From Ruegeria pomeroyi (GTDB lineage: Bacteria > Pseudomonadota > Alphaproteobacteria > Rhodobacterales > Rhodobacteraceae): a stretch of 64,000 nt of DNA. Shown one piece after another: positions 17,312 to 25,821 of this stretch. A model generated the notes under the pieces. It was not told the DNA's origin and ran no database searches. It was given only the letters and a program-made list of their open reading frames with translations. Every line of letters begins with the position of its first letter. Positions within the stretch are counted from its first letter, which is position 1. A program made the translations under genes and the position numbers. The stretch covers positions 103,511 through 167,510 of the forward strand of contig NZ_JAGQAG010000002.1 of NCBI RefSeq assembly GCF_021405525.1, in the 5' to 3' direction.

Positions 17312-18054
17312 GCGCGCTTGTTCTCGAAAACCTGTGCAAGAGTTTCGGCAAGACCGAGATCATCCGCGATGCCAACCTCGACGTTGAAACCGGTGAACGC
17401 CGAGCGATCATCGGGCCCAATGGCGCAGGAAAATCGACCTTGTTCAACCTGATCTCCGGCAGGCTCAGACCAAGTGCGGGCTCCGTCCGGATGAACGGCG
17501 CGGAAATCGGTGGGACGGCGCCGCACTTGCTGGCGCGTCGCGGTCTGTCGCGCTCGTTTCAGGTGTCGAACCTTTTTGCCGGGCTGACGGTGCGCGAAAA
17601 CCTGATGCGGGCGCTCTTGCGCTCCCATGGATACGGCGTGTCGCCCTTCCGTTTCCCCATGGGCAACAGGGCGCTTCGGGCGGATGTCGATGATCTGCTG
17701 GAGCGATCCGACCTGACAAGCAGGGCTAACACTCAGGCAGGTGAACTGGCCTATGCCGATCAACGCAGCCTTGAGATTGCCATGACCATTGCAGGCAAGC
17801 CGTCGGTGGTGCTGCTGGACGAGCCGACCGCAGGGATGAGCCGCGAGGAAACCACCCGCGCAATCGAGCGGATCAAGCAGATGACCGAAAACAGAACGCT
17901 TGTCATCGTCGAACATGACATGGGTGTGGTATTTTCGCTAGCGGACCGGATTTCCGTACTGGTGCGCGGGCATGTCATTGCCACGGGCAAGCCCGACGAC
18001 ATCCGCAAGGATCCAAGGGTGCAAGAGGCCTATCTGGGGGCGGAACATGCTTGA
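17308..18054 (+). CDS. ABC transporter ATP-binding protein (LivG type), second system
   Basis: ATPase of 248 aa beginning at an ATGA overlap with the LivM-type gene. Walker A is GPNGAGKS near residues 37-44; the signature region is unusual, LAYADQRSLEIA in place of LSYGEQR; Walker B is VVLLDEPTAGMS, and the switch His is in VIVEHDMGVVF. The C-terminus ENPRVQEAYLG-type sequence (KDPRVQEAYLGAEHA) fits LivG. It overlaps the LivF-type gene by 8 nt. Confidence 0.92.
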   Translation: MSALVLENLCKSFGKTEIIRDANLDVETGERRAIIGPNGAGKSTLFNLISGRLRPSAGSVRMNGAEIGGTAPHLLARRGLSRSFQVSNLFAGLTVRENLMRALLRSHGYGVSPFRFPMGNRALRADVDDLLERSDLTSRANTQAGELAYADQRSLEIAMTIAGKPSVVLLDEPTAGMSREETTRAIERIKQMTENRTLVIVEHDMGVVFSLADRISVLVRGHVIATGKPDDIRKDPRVQEAYLGAEHA

Positions 18055-18742
18055 AACCCGGAACCTCAACGCCTTTTACGGCAAAAGCCATGTGCTGCAC
18101 GGCGTCGGTCTGCGGGTGAACAGCCACGAGGTGGTCGCCCTTGTGGGACGTAACGGCGTCGGGCGCTCGACCCTGATCAAGGCGATCATGCGCGAAGTTC
18201 AGACCACCGGGCAGATCATCTTTGATGGCGAGGATCTGGCGCAAATGCCGACGCATCAGGTGGCGCGCAGCGGGATCGCCTATGTGCCGGAACATCGCGA
18301 AATTTTCGCGGGCCTGACCGTCGCTGAAAACCTCGCCCTTGTGCGGGCAAAGCCCCGGACCGGCGCGCTGTGGGATATCGCCCGCGTGCTCCGCCGGTTT
18401 CCCAATCTGGCCGAACGGATGAACACCGATGCCGGTGTGCTGTCGGGCGGCGAGCAACAGATGCTGGCGACGGCCCGGGCGCTCTTGTCCGATCCCAAAC
18501 TGATCCTGATCGATGAGCCGACCGAGGGGCTGGCCCCGCGCATCGTGCAGGACATCGCGCGCATCCTGCATGAGCTGAAACAGGACGGTCTGGCCATTCT
18601 GCTGGTTGAGCAGAAGCTCGATATCGCGCTGGATGTGGCGGACCGCATCTATGTGATGGGCCACGGCGATATCGTCTTCGAAGGAACGCCCGCGGAATTT
18701 GAAGGCCATCCCGACATCCGTCGCGATTGGTTGGAGGTCTAA
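18047..18742 (+). CDS. ABC transporter ATP-binding protein (LivF type) with Arg in Walker A
   Basis: ATPase of 231 aa. All motifs are recognisable, with VLSGGEQQMLATARALL and LILIDEPTEGLAP, but Walker A reads GRNGVGRST: Arg40 replaces the phosphate-binding Lys (codon CGC). From memory, Lys-to-Arg versions recur in LivF-like proteins of proteobacteria, so the subunit may still work with the canonical LivG-type partner, perhaps with one weakened ATP site. It ends 1 nt before the GMC gene. Confidence 0.9.
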   Translation: MLETRNLNAFYGKSHVLHGVGLRVNSHEVVALVGRNGVGRSTLIKAIMREVQTTGQIIFDGEDLAQMPTHQVARSGIAYVPEHREIFAGLTVAENLALVRAKPRTGALWDIARVLRRFPNLAERMNTDAGVLSGGEQQMLATARALLSDPKLILIDEPTEGLAPRIVQDIARILHELKQDGLAILLVEQKLDIALDVADRIYVMGHGDIVFEGTPAEFEGHPDIRRDWLEV

Positions 18743-18743
18743 G

Positions 18744-20354
18744 ATGAAAGATTATGATTACATCGTCATTGGCGCGGGGTCTGCCGGCGCGGTGATTGCC
18801 GCGCGACTGTCCGAAAGCGGCGCTGACAGCGTGCTGGTGCTCGAAGCCGGCGGCTGGGACTTTCACCCCTATACCTACGTTCCCGCGCTTCAGATGAACG
18901 CGGTCGGGAATGACAGTTTCGATTGGCGCTATGCGGTCAAACCGGACCCGTCGCGCAACATGCGCGAGGATATGTGGCCCGCCGGCAAGGTCGTGGGTGG
19001 CGGCTCGGCCATCAATGGAATGGTCTACGTGCGCGGCACCGCAGAAGATTACGACGGGTGGGCCCAGTTGGGTGCGACCGGATGGGACTACGACCATGTG
19101 CTGCCCTATTACCGCCGTGCGGAATCCAATGCGCGCGGGGCGGATGCCTGGCACGGTGGCGATGGCCCCATCGGCGTGGATGACACGCGTGCGGGCCGTC
19201 CCGTGAACCAGATGTTCATCGACGCGGCCACCAATGTCGGCATTCCGCGCAACGATGATTCCAACGGAGAGTTCTTTCACGGGCTGGGGCACAGCCAGTC
19301 GAACATAAAAAACGGCCTGCGCTCATCCACGGCGCGCGCCTATCTGCACCGCGCCGCCCTGCGCCGGAATTGCAAGGTGCTGACCCGTGCGTTGGTGCAG
19401 CGGATCGAAATCGAGAAAGGCCGCGCCACCGGCGTCACCTTTGTCCGCAAAGGGCAAACCCAGGTCGTGAACGCCCGCAAGGAAGTGATCCTGTCCGCCG
19501 GCACGATCGCCACCCCGAAACTGCTAATGTTGTCCGGCATCGGCGATGCTGAAGTGTTGGCGGCCCATGGAATCACGGTGAACGCCGATCTACCGGGTGT
19601 CGGTCAGAACCTGCAGGAACATCCCGGCGTGATCGTCAGCTATAACGTGGACAGCCCGACGCTGAATGCCGAAACCGGCGTGCTGGATTATCTGCGCCAC
19701 GGGCTGCAATTCGCCTTGATGCGCAAGGGTGCTGCCACGACGGGTATTGCCCATGTTGTCGGCTTTATCAAATCGCGGCCCGAACTGGACATTCCCGACC
19801 TGCAAATCCACTTCTCGCCCTTCGCTTATGATTTCGGCACCGAAGGGGCCACGCTCGCCAATGAGCGGGCATGCGGTGCAGCAGTGAATGTGTGCCGCCC
19901 CAATGCCCGGGGGCAAATCATGCTGGCGTCAAGTGATCCAAGCGCCCCACCCGTGATCGAACACCAACTGCTGGGCAGCGACGAAGATGTCGCCACCCTC
20001 ATCCGGGGTATCCGGATTGTGCGCGAGATTTTCGCGACCAAGCCGATGGCAAACGTCACTCTGGGCGAGCGCCTGCCGGGGCCGGATGTCCAAAGCGACA
20101 AAGCGCTGGAGGAGGCCATTCGCGCCATGGCCTTTCCGATGTACCACCCCGCTGGAACGGCAAAGATGGGCCGGGACGATGATCCGATGGCGGTGCTGTC
20201 GCCCGATCTGAAGGTGCGCGGCATCAACGGACTTCGCGTTGCCGATGCCTCGATCATGCCGCGCCTGATTTCTGCCAATACCAACGCCGCCGCGATCATG
20301 ATCGGGGAAATGGCAAGCGACTACATTCTTGAGAGAAAGGAAATTTCGGCATGA
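18744..20354 (+). CDS. GMC-family alcohol/choline dehydrogenase
   Basis: FAD-dependent oxidoreductase of 536 aa. ATG 18744 has GGAGG upstream. The N-terminal dinucleotide fold is YIVIGAGSAGAVIAARLSE; the GMC signatures include GGGSAINGMVYVRG and AGTIATPKLLMLSGIG; the catalytic His lies in MYHPAGTAKMG and the C-terminal motif is RVADASIMPRLISANTNAAAIMIGE. It oxidises an alcohol to an aldehyde, passing electrons to a quinone or other acceptor. The NAD-linked aldehyde dehydrogenase two genes on fits as the next step. It overlaps the RidA gene by 4 nt. Confidence 0.94.
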   Translation: MKDYDYIVIGAGSAGAVIAARLSESGADSVLVLEAGGWDFHPYTYVPALQMNAVGNDSFDWRYAVKPDPSRNMREDMWPAGKVVGGGSAINGMVYVRGTAEDYDGWAQLGATGWDYDHVLPYYRRAESNARGADAWHGGDGPIGVDDTRAGRPVNQMFIDAATNVGIPRNDDSNGEFFHGLGHSQSNIKNGLRSSTARAYLHRAALRRNCKVLTRALVQRIEIEKGRATGVTFVRKGQTQVVNARKEVILSAGTIATPKLLMLSGIGDAEVLAAHGITVNADLPGVGQNLQEHPGVIVSYNVDSPTLNAETGVLDYLRHGLQFALMRKGAATTGIAHVVGFIKSRPELDIPDLQIHFSPFAYDFGTEGATLANERACGAAVNVCRPNARGQIMLASSDPSAPPVIEHQLLGSDEDVATLIRGIRIVREIFATKPMANVTLGERLPGPDVQSDKALEEAIRAMAFPMYHPAGTAKMGRDDDPMAVLSPDLKVRGINGLRVADASIMPRLISANTNAAAIMIGEMASDYILERKEISA

Positions 20355-20749
20355 AGGCCTCTCGTGATCTTGCCCCGCCGCCCGTTGATGGCCGCCGCCC
20401 GCATTTTGCCCTGACGCGCAAGGCAAACGGATTTCTCTATATGTCCGGCCAGCTGCCTTTTGGGCCCGATATGACAATCATGGGTGAGGACGTGGCGACC
20501 CAGACGCGCGTTTGCGTCGATAACATCGCGCATTTGCTGGCCGAACACGGGCTGGACCTGTCGGATGTCACCAAGACGACGATCTGGCTGGCTCGGGTCG
20601 AGGATTTCGCCGCCTTCAACCACGCCTATGCCGCCGCCTTTCCGGGGCCGGAGTTGCCCACACGCTCGACCGTGCGTGCCGATCTGATGGTGCCCGGCGC
20701 GCTGGTCGAGATCGAAGCACTGGCCTTGTTGCGAGATGGCCAGTCATGA
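20351..20749 (+). CDS. RidA (YjgF/YER057c/UK114) family protein
   Basis: Small cytoplasmic protein, 132 aa, that hydrolyses reactive enamine/imine intermediates or related compounds. Start at an ATGA overlap with the GMC gene. Conserved Arg105 in LPTRSTVRADL, which binds the carboxylate in RidA, and Glu120 in LVEIEALAL are present. Length and the single domain fit archetypal RidA. Its place in the catabolic operon suggests either protection from 2-aminoacrylate made by the dehydratase at 9019 or a dedicated deaminase step. Confidence 0.92.
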   Translation: MKASRDLAPPPVDGRRPHFALTRKANGFLYMSGQLPFGPDMTIMGEDVATQTRVCVDNIAHLLAEHGLDLSDVTKTTIWLARVEDFAAFNHAYAAAFPGPELPTRSTVRADLMVPGALVEIEALALLRDGQS

Positions 20750-22191
20750 GCGATACGCCTGACACCGATGCCCTTCGCTCGATCATTGGTCAGGCTGTTG
20801 CAGGCACGGGAGCGGACTGCGGATGGTCAAGCCCGGTCACCGAGGGGAAGGCCACATACTCGGGCGCAGGCGAAGCAGAGATCGCTGCTGCCGTAGAGCT
20901 GGGGGCAAAGGCACAGGCCGACTGGGCCGCTTTGCCTCCCTTGGGCCGGCAGATGGCGATGATGGAATGGGCGGATCGGATCGTGGCGGACGCCGAAGCG
21001 ATTGCCCGGCTCGATACCATCGACATGGGCAAACCCATTTCCATTGCCACGCAAGAAGCGCATATCGCCGCGTTCATCCTGCGCTTCTACGCCAGTTCAA
21101 TCGACAAGACCGGTGGCTTGGTCGCGCCCTCGGCCTCGCATGCTATGGCTGTCTCGACGCGCCGCCCTTACGGCATCGTGGGGGCCATCATTTCGTGGAA
21201 TTACCCGGCGATCAACGCGATGATGAAGATCGCCCCGGCGCTTGCTGCCGGCAACGCGATCCTTCTCAAACCCTCCAGTCAGGCCCCGCGTTCTGCACTG
21301 CATATGGCGGCGCTCGCGCTTGAGACCTCTGTGCCAACAGGGCTGGTCTCGGTCCTTTCGGGCAGTTCCCTAGCCGGCAAGCTGATGTGCCGCCATCCGG
21401 GCGTTGCGATGCTGGCATTTACCGGGTCCACGGCCGTAGGCAAGCTGATCGCAGGGATCGCGGCAGAAAAACTGGTGCCGTCGATCATCGAGGCGGGCGG
21501 CAAGAACCCGATTCTTGTGTGCGACGACGTCCATGACCTTGAAGGGCTGGCGCGCGACGCGATTGCCGAATGCTATGCCAATACGGGACAGCTCTGCGTG
21601 GCCCGCTCCAAGATCATCATCCCGCGCGCGCTGGCCCGCGATCTGACCGATGCGCTTGTTGCGGCCGCTGATGCACTCAGGCCGGGCGATGCGCGCGATC
21701 CCGCCACGCACTACGGCCCGCTTTCATCGCTGAAACACGCAGAAGATGTGGCCTCCGCCATTGAGAGCGGCAGCGCGCAGGCGCGACTTGTCCGCGATGG
21801 CCGCAGCGCCGATCCATTGATGCAATCCATGTCCTTGCTGGCGGTGGATAACCCGGGCTCTGACCTGCTTAGGGACGAGTATTTTGGCCCGGTCCTGACC
21901 ATTGCAAGCTACGACCGGATCGAGGACGGCATCGCGATGGCCAATACGGGGGGATACGGCCTTGCCGCCACGTTGTGGACGACCCGGATTGACCGTGCCA
22001 ACGCGCTGTCGCAGCAGATTGTTGCCGGACACATCAAGGTCAAGGCGCAGCCCGATCTGGATGCCGGCACCGGCATGGCCCTGCCGGTCGAGCCTGCGGG
22101 GGCTTCTGGCTATGGCACGGAATTCGGCGTGGCAGCGCTCGGCAGCTACAGCCGCAGGCAGGCCGTGGAATACCTGGGCTACGGGATGTAA
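20746..22191 (+). CDS. NAD(P)-dependent aldehyde dehydrogenase
   Basis: Product of 481 aa overlapping the RidA gene by 4 nt. The general-base Glu249 is in SIIEAGGKNP and the nucleophile Cys284 in NTGQLCVARS, 35 residues apart as usual. The cofactor loop reads FTGSTAVGKLI. It oxidises an aldehyde to an acid with NAD; it most likely takes the product of the GMC dehydrogenase. The C-terminal part EPAGASGYGTEFG is shorter and less conserved than in betaine aldehyde dehydrogenases, so the substrate is open. Confidence 0.93.
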   Translation: MSDTPDTDALRSIIGQAVAGTGADCGWSSPVTEGKATYSGAGEAEIAAAVELGAKAQADWAALPPLGRQMAMMEWADRIVADAEAIARLDTIDMGKPISIATQEAHIAAFILRFYASSIDKTGGLVAPSASHAMAVSTRRPYGIVGAIISWNYPAINAMMKIAPALAAGNAILLKPSSQAPRSALHMAALALETSVPTGLVSVLSGSSLAGKLMCRHPGVAMLAFTGSTAVGKLIAGIAAEKLVPSIIEAGGKNPILVCDDVHDLEGLARDAIAECYANTGQLCVARSKIIIPRALARDLTDALVAAADALRPGDARDPATHYGPLSSLKHAEDVASAIESGSAQARLVRDGRSADPLMQSMSLLAVDNPGSDLLRDEYFGPVLTIASYDRIEDGIAMANTGGYGLAATLWTTRIDRANALSQQIVAGHIKVKAQPDLDAGTGMALPVEPAGASGYGTEFGVAALGSYSRRQAVEYLGYGM

Positions 22192-22200
22192 CCTGGTGCC

Positions 22201-23388
22201 ATGACAGGGCAGATTTGCATCCTAGGCGCCAGTGCCACACGCGTGGACCGCTGGCAGGCCAAAACCGACCGGACGGACCTTGATCTTCTGGACGAGGCCG
22301 TGCGCGGCGCGCTGGATGATGCCGGAGTTGGCCGCGATGCCGTCGAGGCGCTCAGCTTCAGCACGCCGGGGCCGGGGACTGTACAGCGGCTGTTTTCCTC
22401 CTACGCGACTGCCCGGCTGGGGTTCCGCACCGCCGGCAAGGTCGTTGAAAGCGGCACCGGCGGGTGGACCGGCGGGCTGGCCTTTGATGCCGCCGCGGCC
22501 GAGATCGCCCGGGGCCGCGCTTCTGTTGCGCTGGCGCTTGGGGTCTGGATGGAAACCGGGATCGACACGGCCACGGCAATGGATGGAGCGATCCGCTCCA
22601 CCGGCGATGTCGGGTATCAGACGCCGTCGGGAGCGACGCCACTGTCATGGTATGCGATGGACGCGCAGCGCTGGCTGCATGATACCGGTGGCACCCGCGC
22701 TGATCTGGCCGCGATTGCAGTAAAGAACCGCCGCCATGCCGCACTGAACCCGCTTGCGCAATTCACCGGCGATCTGACCATCCCGGAGGTGCTGGCCGCG
22801 CGGCCCGTGGTGGCGCCCATGGGGCTTTACGATGTGTCGCCGCGTGGAGATGGCGCCGCCTGTCTGGTCCTGTGTGACCGTGCCACGGCCGACGCCTCGG
22901 GGCGGCCCTATACCGTGCTGACCGGTTCGGCCTTTGCCCATGATGGCGCGTTCCAGACCAGCGGCGACCCCGGCCCGGTCATGCCCTACGGATCGCTGGC
23001 GCGGGCAGCCGCGCTTGCGCTTGGTCAATCCGGGCTGGGAATGGGCGATATGGACCTGTTCGAGCTTTACGCGCCCATGACGGTGGTCGAAGCCATCAGT
23101 GTCGAGACCCTTGGGCTTGCCGCACCGGGCCAGGGCGGGCGCGCTGCTGCCGATGGGGCCACGGCCCTTGGCGGGCTGCATCCCGTGAACGTCTCGGGCG
23201 GGCTCTTGTCGCGTGGCCATCCCACCGGCGTGACGGCGCTTTACGATCTCATGGAGCTTCATCTTCAGCTGACCGGGGTTGCTGGCGCGCGGCAGGTCAG
23301 GGATGCGCGCCACGCGCTGCACGCCTGCGAAACCGGAAAGTACAATGGCGCGATGGTCAACATCCTGGCTTCCGGGGGGACGACGTGA
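22201..23388 (+). CDS. Thiolase-fold protein lacking the catalytic Cys; possible CoA aldolase/lyase
   Basis: Product of 395 aa in the SCP2-thiolase superfamily: NVSGGLLSRGHPTGVTALYDLMELHLQL carries the conserved His340, and RADLAAIAVKNRRHAALNP is typical. In thiolases the nucleophilic Cys sits in a C-S/A-S/T-G motif; here the matching segment, residues 83-92, is ESGTGGWTGG with no Cys. The adjacent gene encodes a DUF35 protein. Cys-less thiolase homologues paired with DUF35 partners (Ltp2-type) are known as retro-aldolases in steroid side-chain breakdown, so a CoA-thioester aldol cleavage is the best guess, not acetyl transfer. Confidence 0.85.
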   Translation: MTGQICILGASATRVDRWQAKTDRTDLDLLDEAVRGALDDAGVGRDAVEALSFSTPGPGTVQRLFSSYATARLGFRTAGKVVESGTGGWTGGLAFDAAAAEIARGRASVALALGVWMETGIDTATAMDGAIRSTGDVGYQTPSGATPLSWYAMDAQRWLHDTGGTRADLAAIAVKNRRHAALNPLAQFTGDLTIPEVLAARPVVAPMGLYDVSPRGDGAACLVLCDRATADASGRPYTVLTGSAFAHDGAFQTSGDPGPVMPYGSLARAAALALGQSGLGMGDMDLFELYAPMTVVEAISVETLGLAAPGQGGRAAADGATALGGLHPVNVSGGLLSRGHPTGVTALYDLMELHLQLTGVAGARQVRDARHALHACETGKYNGAMVNILASGGTT

Positions 23389-23852
23389 ACCGGCTGCGCA
23401 TCCCCGGCCTCCGCCCGGTCGCCCCGCTACAGGCCATGGGGGTTGCCCGTTTCGAGGCTGGCCTGACCTCCGGCGCGCCGCAGATGCAGGTCTGCAACGC
23501 CTGTGGGCAGGCCCATTTCCCGCCGCCCTGCGCCTGCAGCTGCGGCGGCACCTCCTTTCGTGCCGAAAACCTGCCGACAACCGGCACGCTTTACGCCGCG
23601 ACCATTATCCACGCGGCCCCCGGCGCCCTGGCGGCGCTGGCACCCTACGTGGTCGGGTTGATCGATCTTCAGGATGGCCCCCGCCTCCTGTTGCGCGTTC
23701 TTGGCCCGCAAGGATGGGAGCCGGAATGTGACAGCCCGGTGCAACTGCTCATCCTGGATTATGACGATGGTCCGGTGCTTGCCGCTTGCCCCGAGAACAT
23801 CGACCTCACCGACACGACGGCGGCCGGTCAAAACGCGCAGGCAGGGACATAA
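23385..23852 (+). CDS. DUF35 zinc-ribbon/OB-fold acyl-CoA binding protein
   Basis: Product of 155 aa with GTG start in a GTGA overlap with the thiolase-fold gene. The zinc ribbon is CNAC (Cys37, Cys40) then a Cys-rich CACSC segment (49-53); the OB-fold follows from GTLYAATIIH on. Such proteins bind CoA thioesters and form stable complexes with thiolase-fold enzymes. Tight coupling here argues that the two products form one enzyme. The Cys cluster in the second half is denser than the usual CxxC. Confidence 0.87.
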   Translation: MNRLRIPGLRPVAPLQAMGVARFEAGLTSGAPQMQVCNACGQAHFPPPCACSCGGTSFRAENLPTTGTLYAATIIHAAPGALAALAPYVVGLIDLQDGPRLLLRVLGPQGWEPECDSPVQLLILDYDDGPVLAACPENIDLTDTTAAGQNAQAGT

Positions 23853-23855
23853 ATC

Positions 23856-24191
23856 ATGGCAGATGGCATCATTCAATTGACCGGGACAATCACTGTCCCC
23901 AAAGACCGGCTTGATGCCTTTCGCGAAGCTCTGGCGGTTCACGCACGCCTGTCGCAACAGGATGCAGGATGCCTCGTTTTTGAAGTGACACCGGATGAAA
24001 ACGATCCTTGCCTGTACCGTGTTTTCGAACAGTTCGAAAATCGTTCATACTTTGAGGCCCATAAGAAGCGCGCAATGACCTCGGATTGGTGGCAGGCAAC
24101 CAGTGACATGGACCGGGCTTATCAAGAGCAGATCATTGAGCCAAATGAGCTCCTCCCCGAAAATCGGACAGTGACGGAAGCTACAATCTGA
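23856..24191 (+). CDS. Antibiotic biosynthesis monooxygenase (ABM) domain protein with IS-derived tail
   Basis: Small protein of 111 aa, of which residues 1-96 are native. It has the dimeric ferredoxin-like ABM pattern: GTITVPKDRLDAFREAL, QDAGCLVFEVTPDENDP, FENRSYFEAHKKR. The IS3-family element inserted at codon 97 and adds about 15 foreign residues before a stop at 24191. Removing the element and one 3-bp duplication restores codons for E-P-K-E and a TAA at 25418-25420, so the original protein was 98 aa and lost almost nothing. Roles in this family range from cofactor-free oxygenation to isomerisation; it follows the DUF35 gene by 3 nt. Confidence 0.85.
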   Translation: MADGIIQLTGTITVPKDRLDAFREALAVHARLSQQDAGCLVFEVTPDENDPCLYRVFEQFENRSYFEAHKKRAMTSDWWQATSDMDRAYQEQIIEPNELLPENRTVTEATI

Positions 24192-24226
24192 CGTTTGCTG
24201 GTCTCCAAGAATGAGGAGATCAGAAC

Positions 24227-24520
24227 ATGTCGAAACGCAGAAATCATGACGCGGGCTTCAAGGCTCGCGTGGCGCTGGAAGCCGTGAAGGGCGAGCGCAC
24301 CGTGTCGGAGCTGGCCGCGGAATACGGCGTTCATCCAACCATGATCCACCAATGGAAGAAGGTGCTGCTCGAGGGGGCATCTGACATCTTCGAGCGCGGC
24401 GGGAAGAAGAAGGCCGAGGTCGACGAGGAGACAGTGCGGTCGCTGCACGCCAAGATCGGAGAGCTGGCCGTCGCCAACGATTTTTTGTCCAGAAAGCTCA
24501 AGCCCTGGACCGGCAAGTGA
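24227..24520 (+). CDS. IS3-family transposase OrfA (helix-turn-helix)
   Basis: Protein of 97 aa beginning MSKRRNHDAGFKARVALEAVKGERTVSELAAEYGVHPTMIHQWKK in overall pattern, a typical HTH_Tnp_1 DNA-binding domain, followed by a leucine-rich coiled segment for oligomerisation. It recognises the element ends; fused to OrfB by programmed frameshift it makes the full transposase. It overlaps OrfB by 4 nt. Confidence 0.94.
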   Translation: MSKRRNHDAGFKARVALEAVKGERTVSELAAEYGVHPTMIHQWKKVLLEGASDIFERGGKKKAEVDEETVRSLHAKIGELAVANDFLSRKLKPWTGK

Positions 24521-25371
24521 GGCGCGGGATGATCGAACGCTCTCACCCCACGCTGTCGGTCGGGGCGCAATGCCGCCTGCTGTCGATCTCGCGGTCGTCG
24601 TTCTACTACGCACCGCTGGGCGAGACCGCAGTGAACCTGGCGCTCATGCAGCTGATCGACCGGCAGTTCTTGGAAATCCCGTTCTACGGCGTCCAGCAGA
24701 TGACTTGGCACCTGCAGAACGAAGGGCACCCAGTGAATGTGAAACGCATCCGTCGGCTGATGCGGCTCATGCGCCTGATGCCGATCTACCAGAAGCCGAA
24801 CACCAGCAAGCCTGCCAAGGGGCACAAGACCTATCCCTACCTGCTGGGTGGGCTGCGGGTCGATCGGCCAAACCAGGTCTGGTGCGCCGACATCACTTAC
24901 CTGCCGATGCGACGAGGTTTTCTCTATCTGGTTGCCATCATGGACTGGTTCACCCGCAAGGTGCTGGCCTGGCGCATCTCAAACACGCTGGAGGCGGACT
25001 TCTGTGTCGAGGCGCTGAACGAAGCGGTCCACCGCTTCGGCCCGCCCGAGATCATGAATACTGATCAAGGGTCGCAGTTCACGTCCTTCGCCTGGACCGA
25101 CCGGCTGAAACGGATCGGCACCCGGATCTCGATGGACGGGAAAGGCCGGTTTCTCGACAACATCTTCATCGAGCGTCTCTGGCGATCCCTGAAGTATGAG
25201 TGCGTCTACCTCCACGCCTGGGAGACCGGCTCGCAGGCCAAGGCTGGGGTAGGCAGATGGATCACCTTCTACAACCACCAGCGGCCTCACGCCGCCCATG
25301 GCGGACAGCCGCCCGCCGTGGTCTACATCAACCCGATCGAAACCGACCAGCAGGGGCAGAGAGTAGCTTAA
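24517..25371 (+). CDS. IS3-family transposase OrfB (DDE integrase core)
   Basis: Catalytic subunit, 284 aa. The DDE residues are visible: WCADITYLP (first Asp), EIMNTDQGSQF (second Asp) and GKGRFLDNIFIERLWRSLK (Glu). An N-terminal HTH_21-like segment includes IPFYGVQQMTWHL. It begins with GTG inside the OrfA end (GTGA overlap). No obvious A-rich slippery heptamer was seen at the overlap, so a fusion could depend on another slip site or on separate translation. Confidence 0.94.
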   Translation: MRRGMIERSHPTLSVGAQCRLLSISRSSFYYAPLGETAVNLALMQLIDRQFLEIPFYGVQQMTWHLQNEGHPVNVKRIRRLMRLMRLMPIYQKPNTSKPAKGHKTYPYLLGGLRVDRPNQVWCADITYLPMRRGFLYLVAIMDWFTRKVLAWRISNTLEADFCVEALNEAVHRFGPPEIMNTDQGSQFTSFAWTDRLKRIGTRISMDGKGRFLDNIFIERLWRSLKYECVYLHAWETGSQAKAGVGRWITFYNHQRPHAAHGGQPPAVVYINPIETDQQGQRVA

Positions 25372-25410
25372 ATCAACCCAGAAACTGTCCAAAAGATGGG
25401 GAGTAGCTCA

Positions 25411-25821
25411 AAAAGAATAATCCGATCCGTCGTGTAAGGCCGCACTCATCCCGTTTTACGGATAATTCGATCGCAAAGTATCAAGCCGGGAACAGAACGA
25501 CCGATTGGTTGAGTTTGCTGCACTGAAGTTGTCCGGGAGTGGTGCGTCGGCAATATCTGCGCCTGCACAAGTCCGTTTGTCCTCGACTTGATCCTTCCAG
25601 CTTGAAACTATGCCGCGTCGGCAACGAATGGCTGTTTTCTGGGCCACCCTGCAGCGCTCCAGATAATGCGAATGCAGAGATTTTCGTTCTGCATGCGCGC
25701 GCAGCACGAAAATCAAATCCACAGGTTGGGCTCTTTGCCGACCTTCGCTGCCATCTTCTCCAATGTCCGGTTTGCTAGCGGACCTCTTCCATCCAAATGT
25801 GCTGGCTGCTACCCGACAAGC
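25411..25821. other. Gene-free stretch after the IS element
   Basis: About 410 bp starting with the original end of the ABM gene (stop 25418-25420). No supported gene on either strand. It contains one copy of a 37-bp intergenic repeat at 25697-25733. It may hold the left limit of the conjugative element, but no attachment-site repeat could be found by eye. Confidence 0.6.
25697..25733. repeat. Intergenic repeat B, copy 1
   Basis: These 37 bp match 61649-61685 at all but four positions, including the run CACAGGTTGGGCTC. Both lie in gene-free DNA on either side of the conjugative module, about 36 kb apart. Confidence 0.6.

Larger units (their letters stand above)
24146..25410 (+). mobile_element. 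IS3-family insertion sequence, complete
   Basis: A 1265-bp element with two overlapping transposase genes. The ends are imperfect inverted repeats: left TGAGCTCCTCCCC...GGACAGT (24146-24172) against the complement of the right end TGAGCTACTCCCC...GGACAGT (25410 leftward). AAA at 24143-24145 and 25411-25413 is a 3-bp target duplication, normal for IS3 elements. Ends, genes and duplication all intact indicate a recent, possibly active insertion. Confidence 0.93.

Noticed and set aside
24500..24530. Programmed frameshift site between OrfA and OrfB
   Set aside because: The overlap lacks an A-rich slippery heptamer, so a fusion protein is expected from the family but not shown by the sequence.
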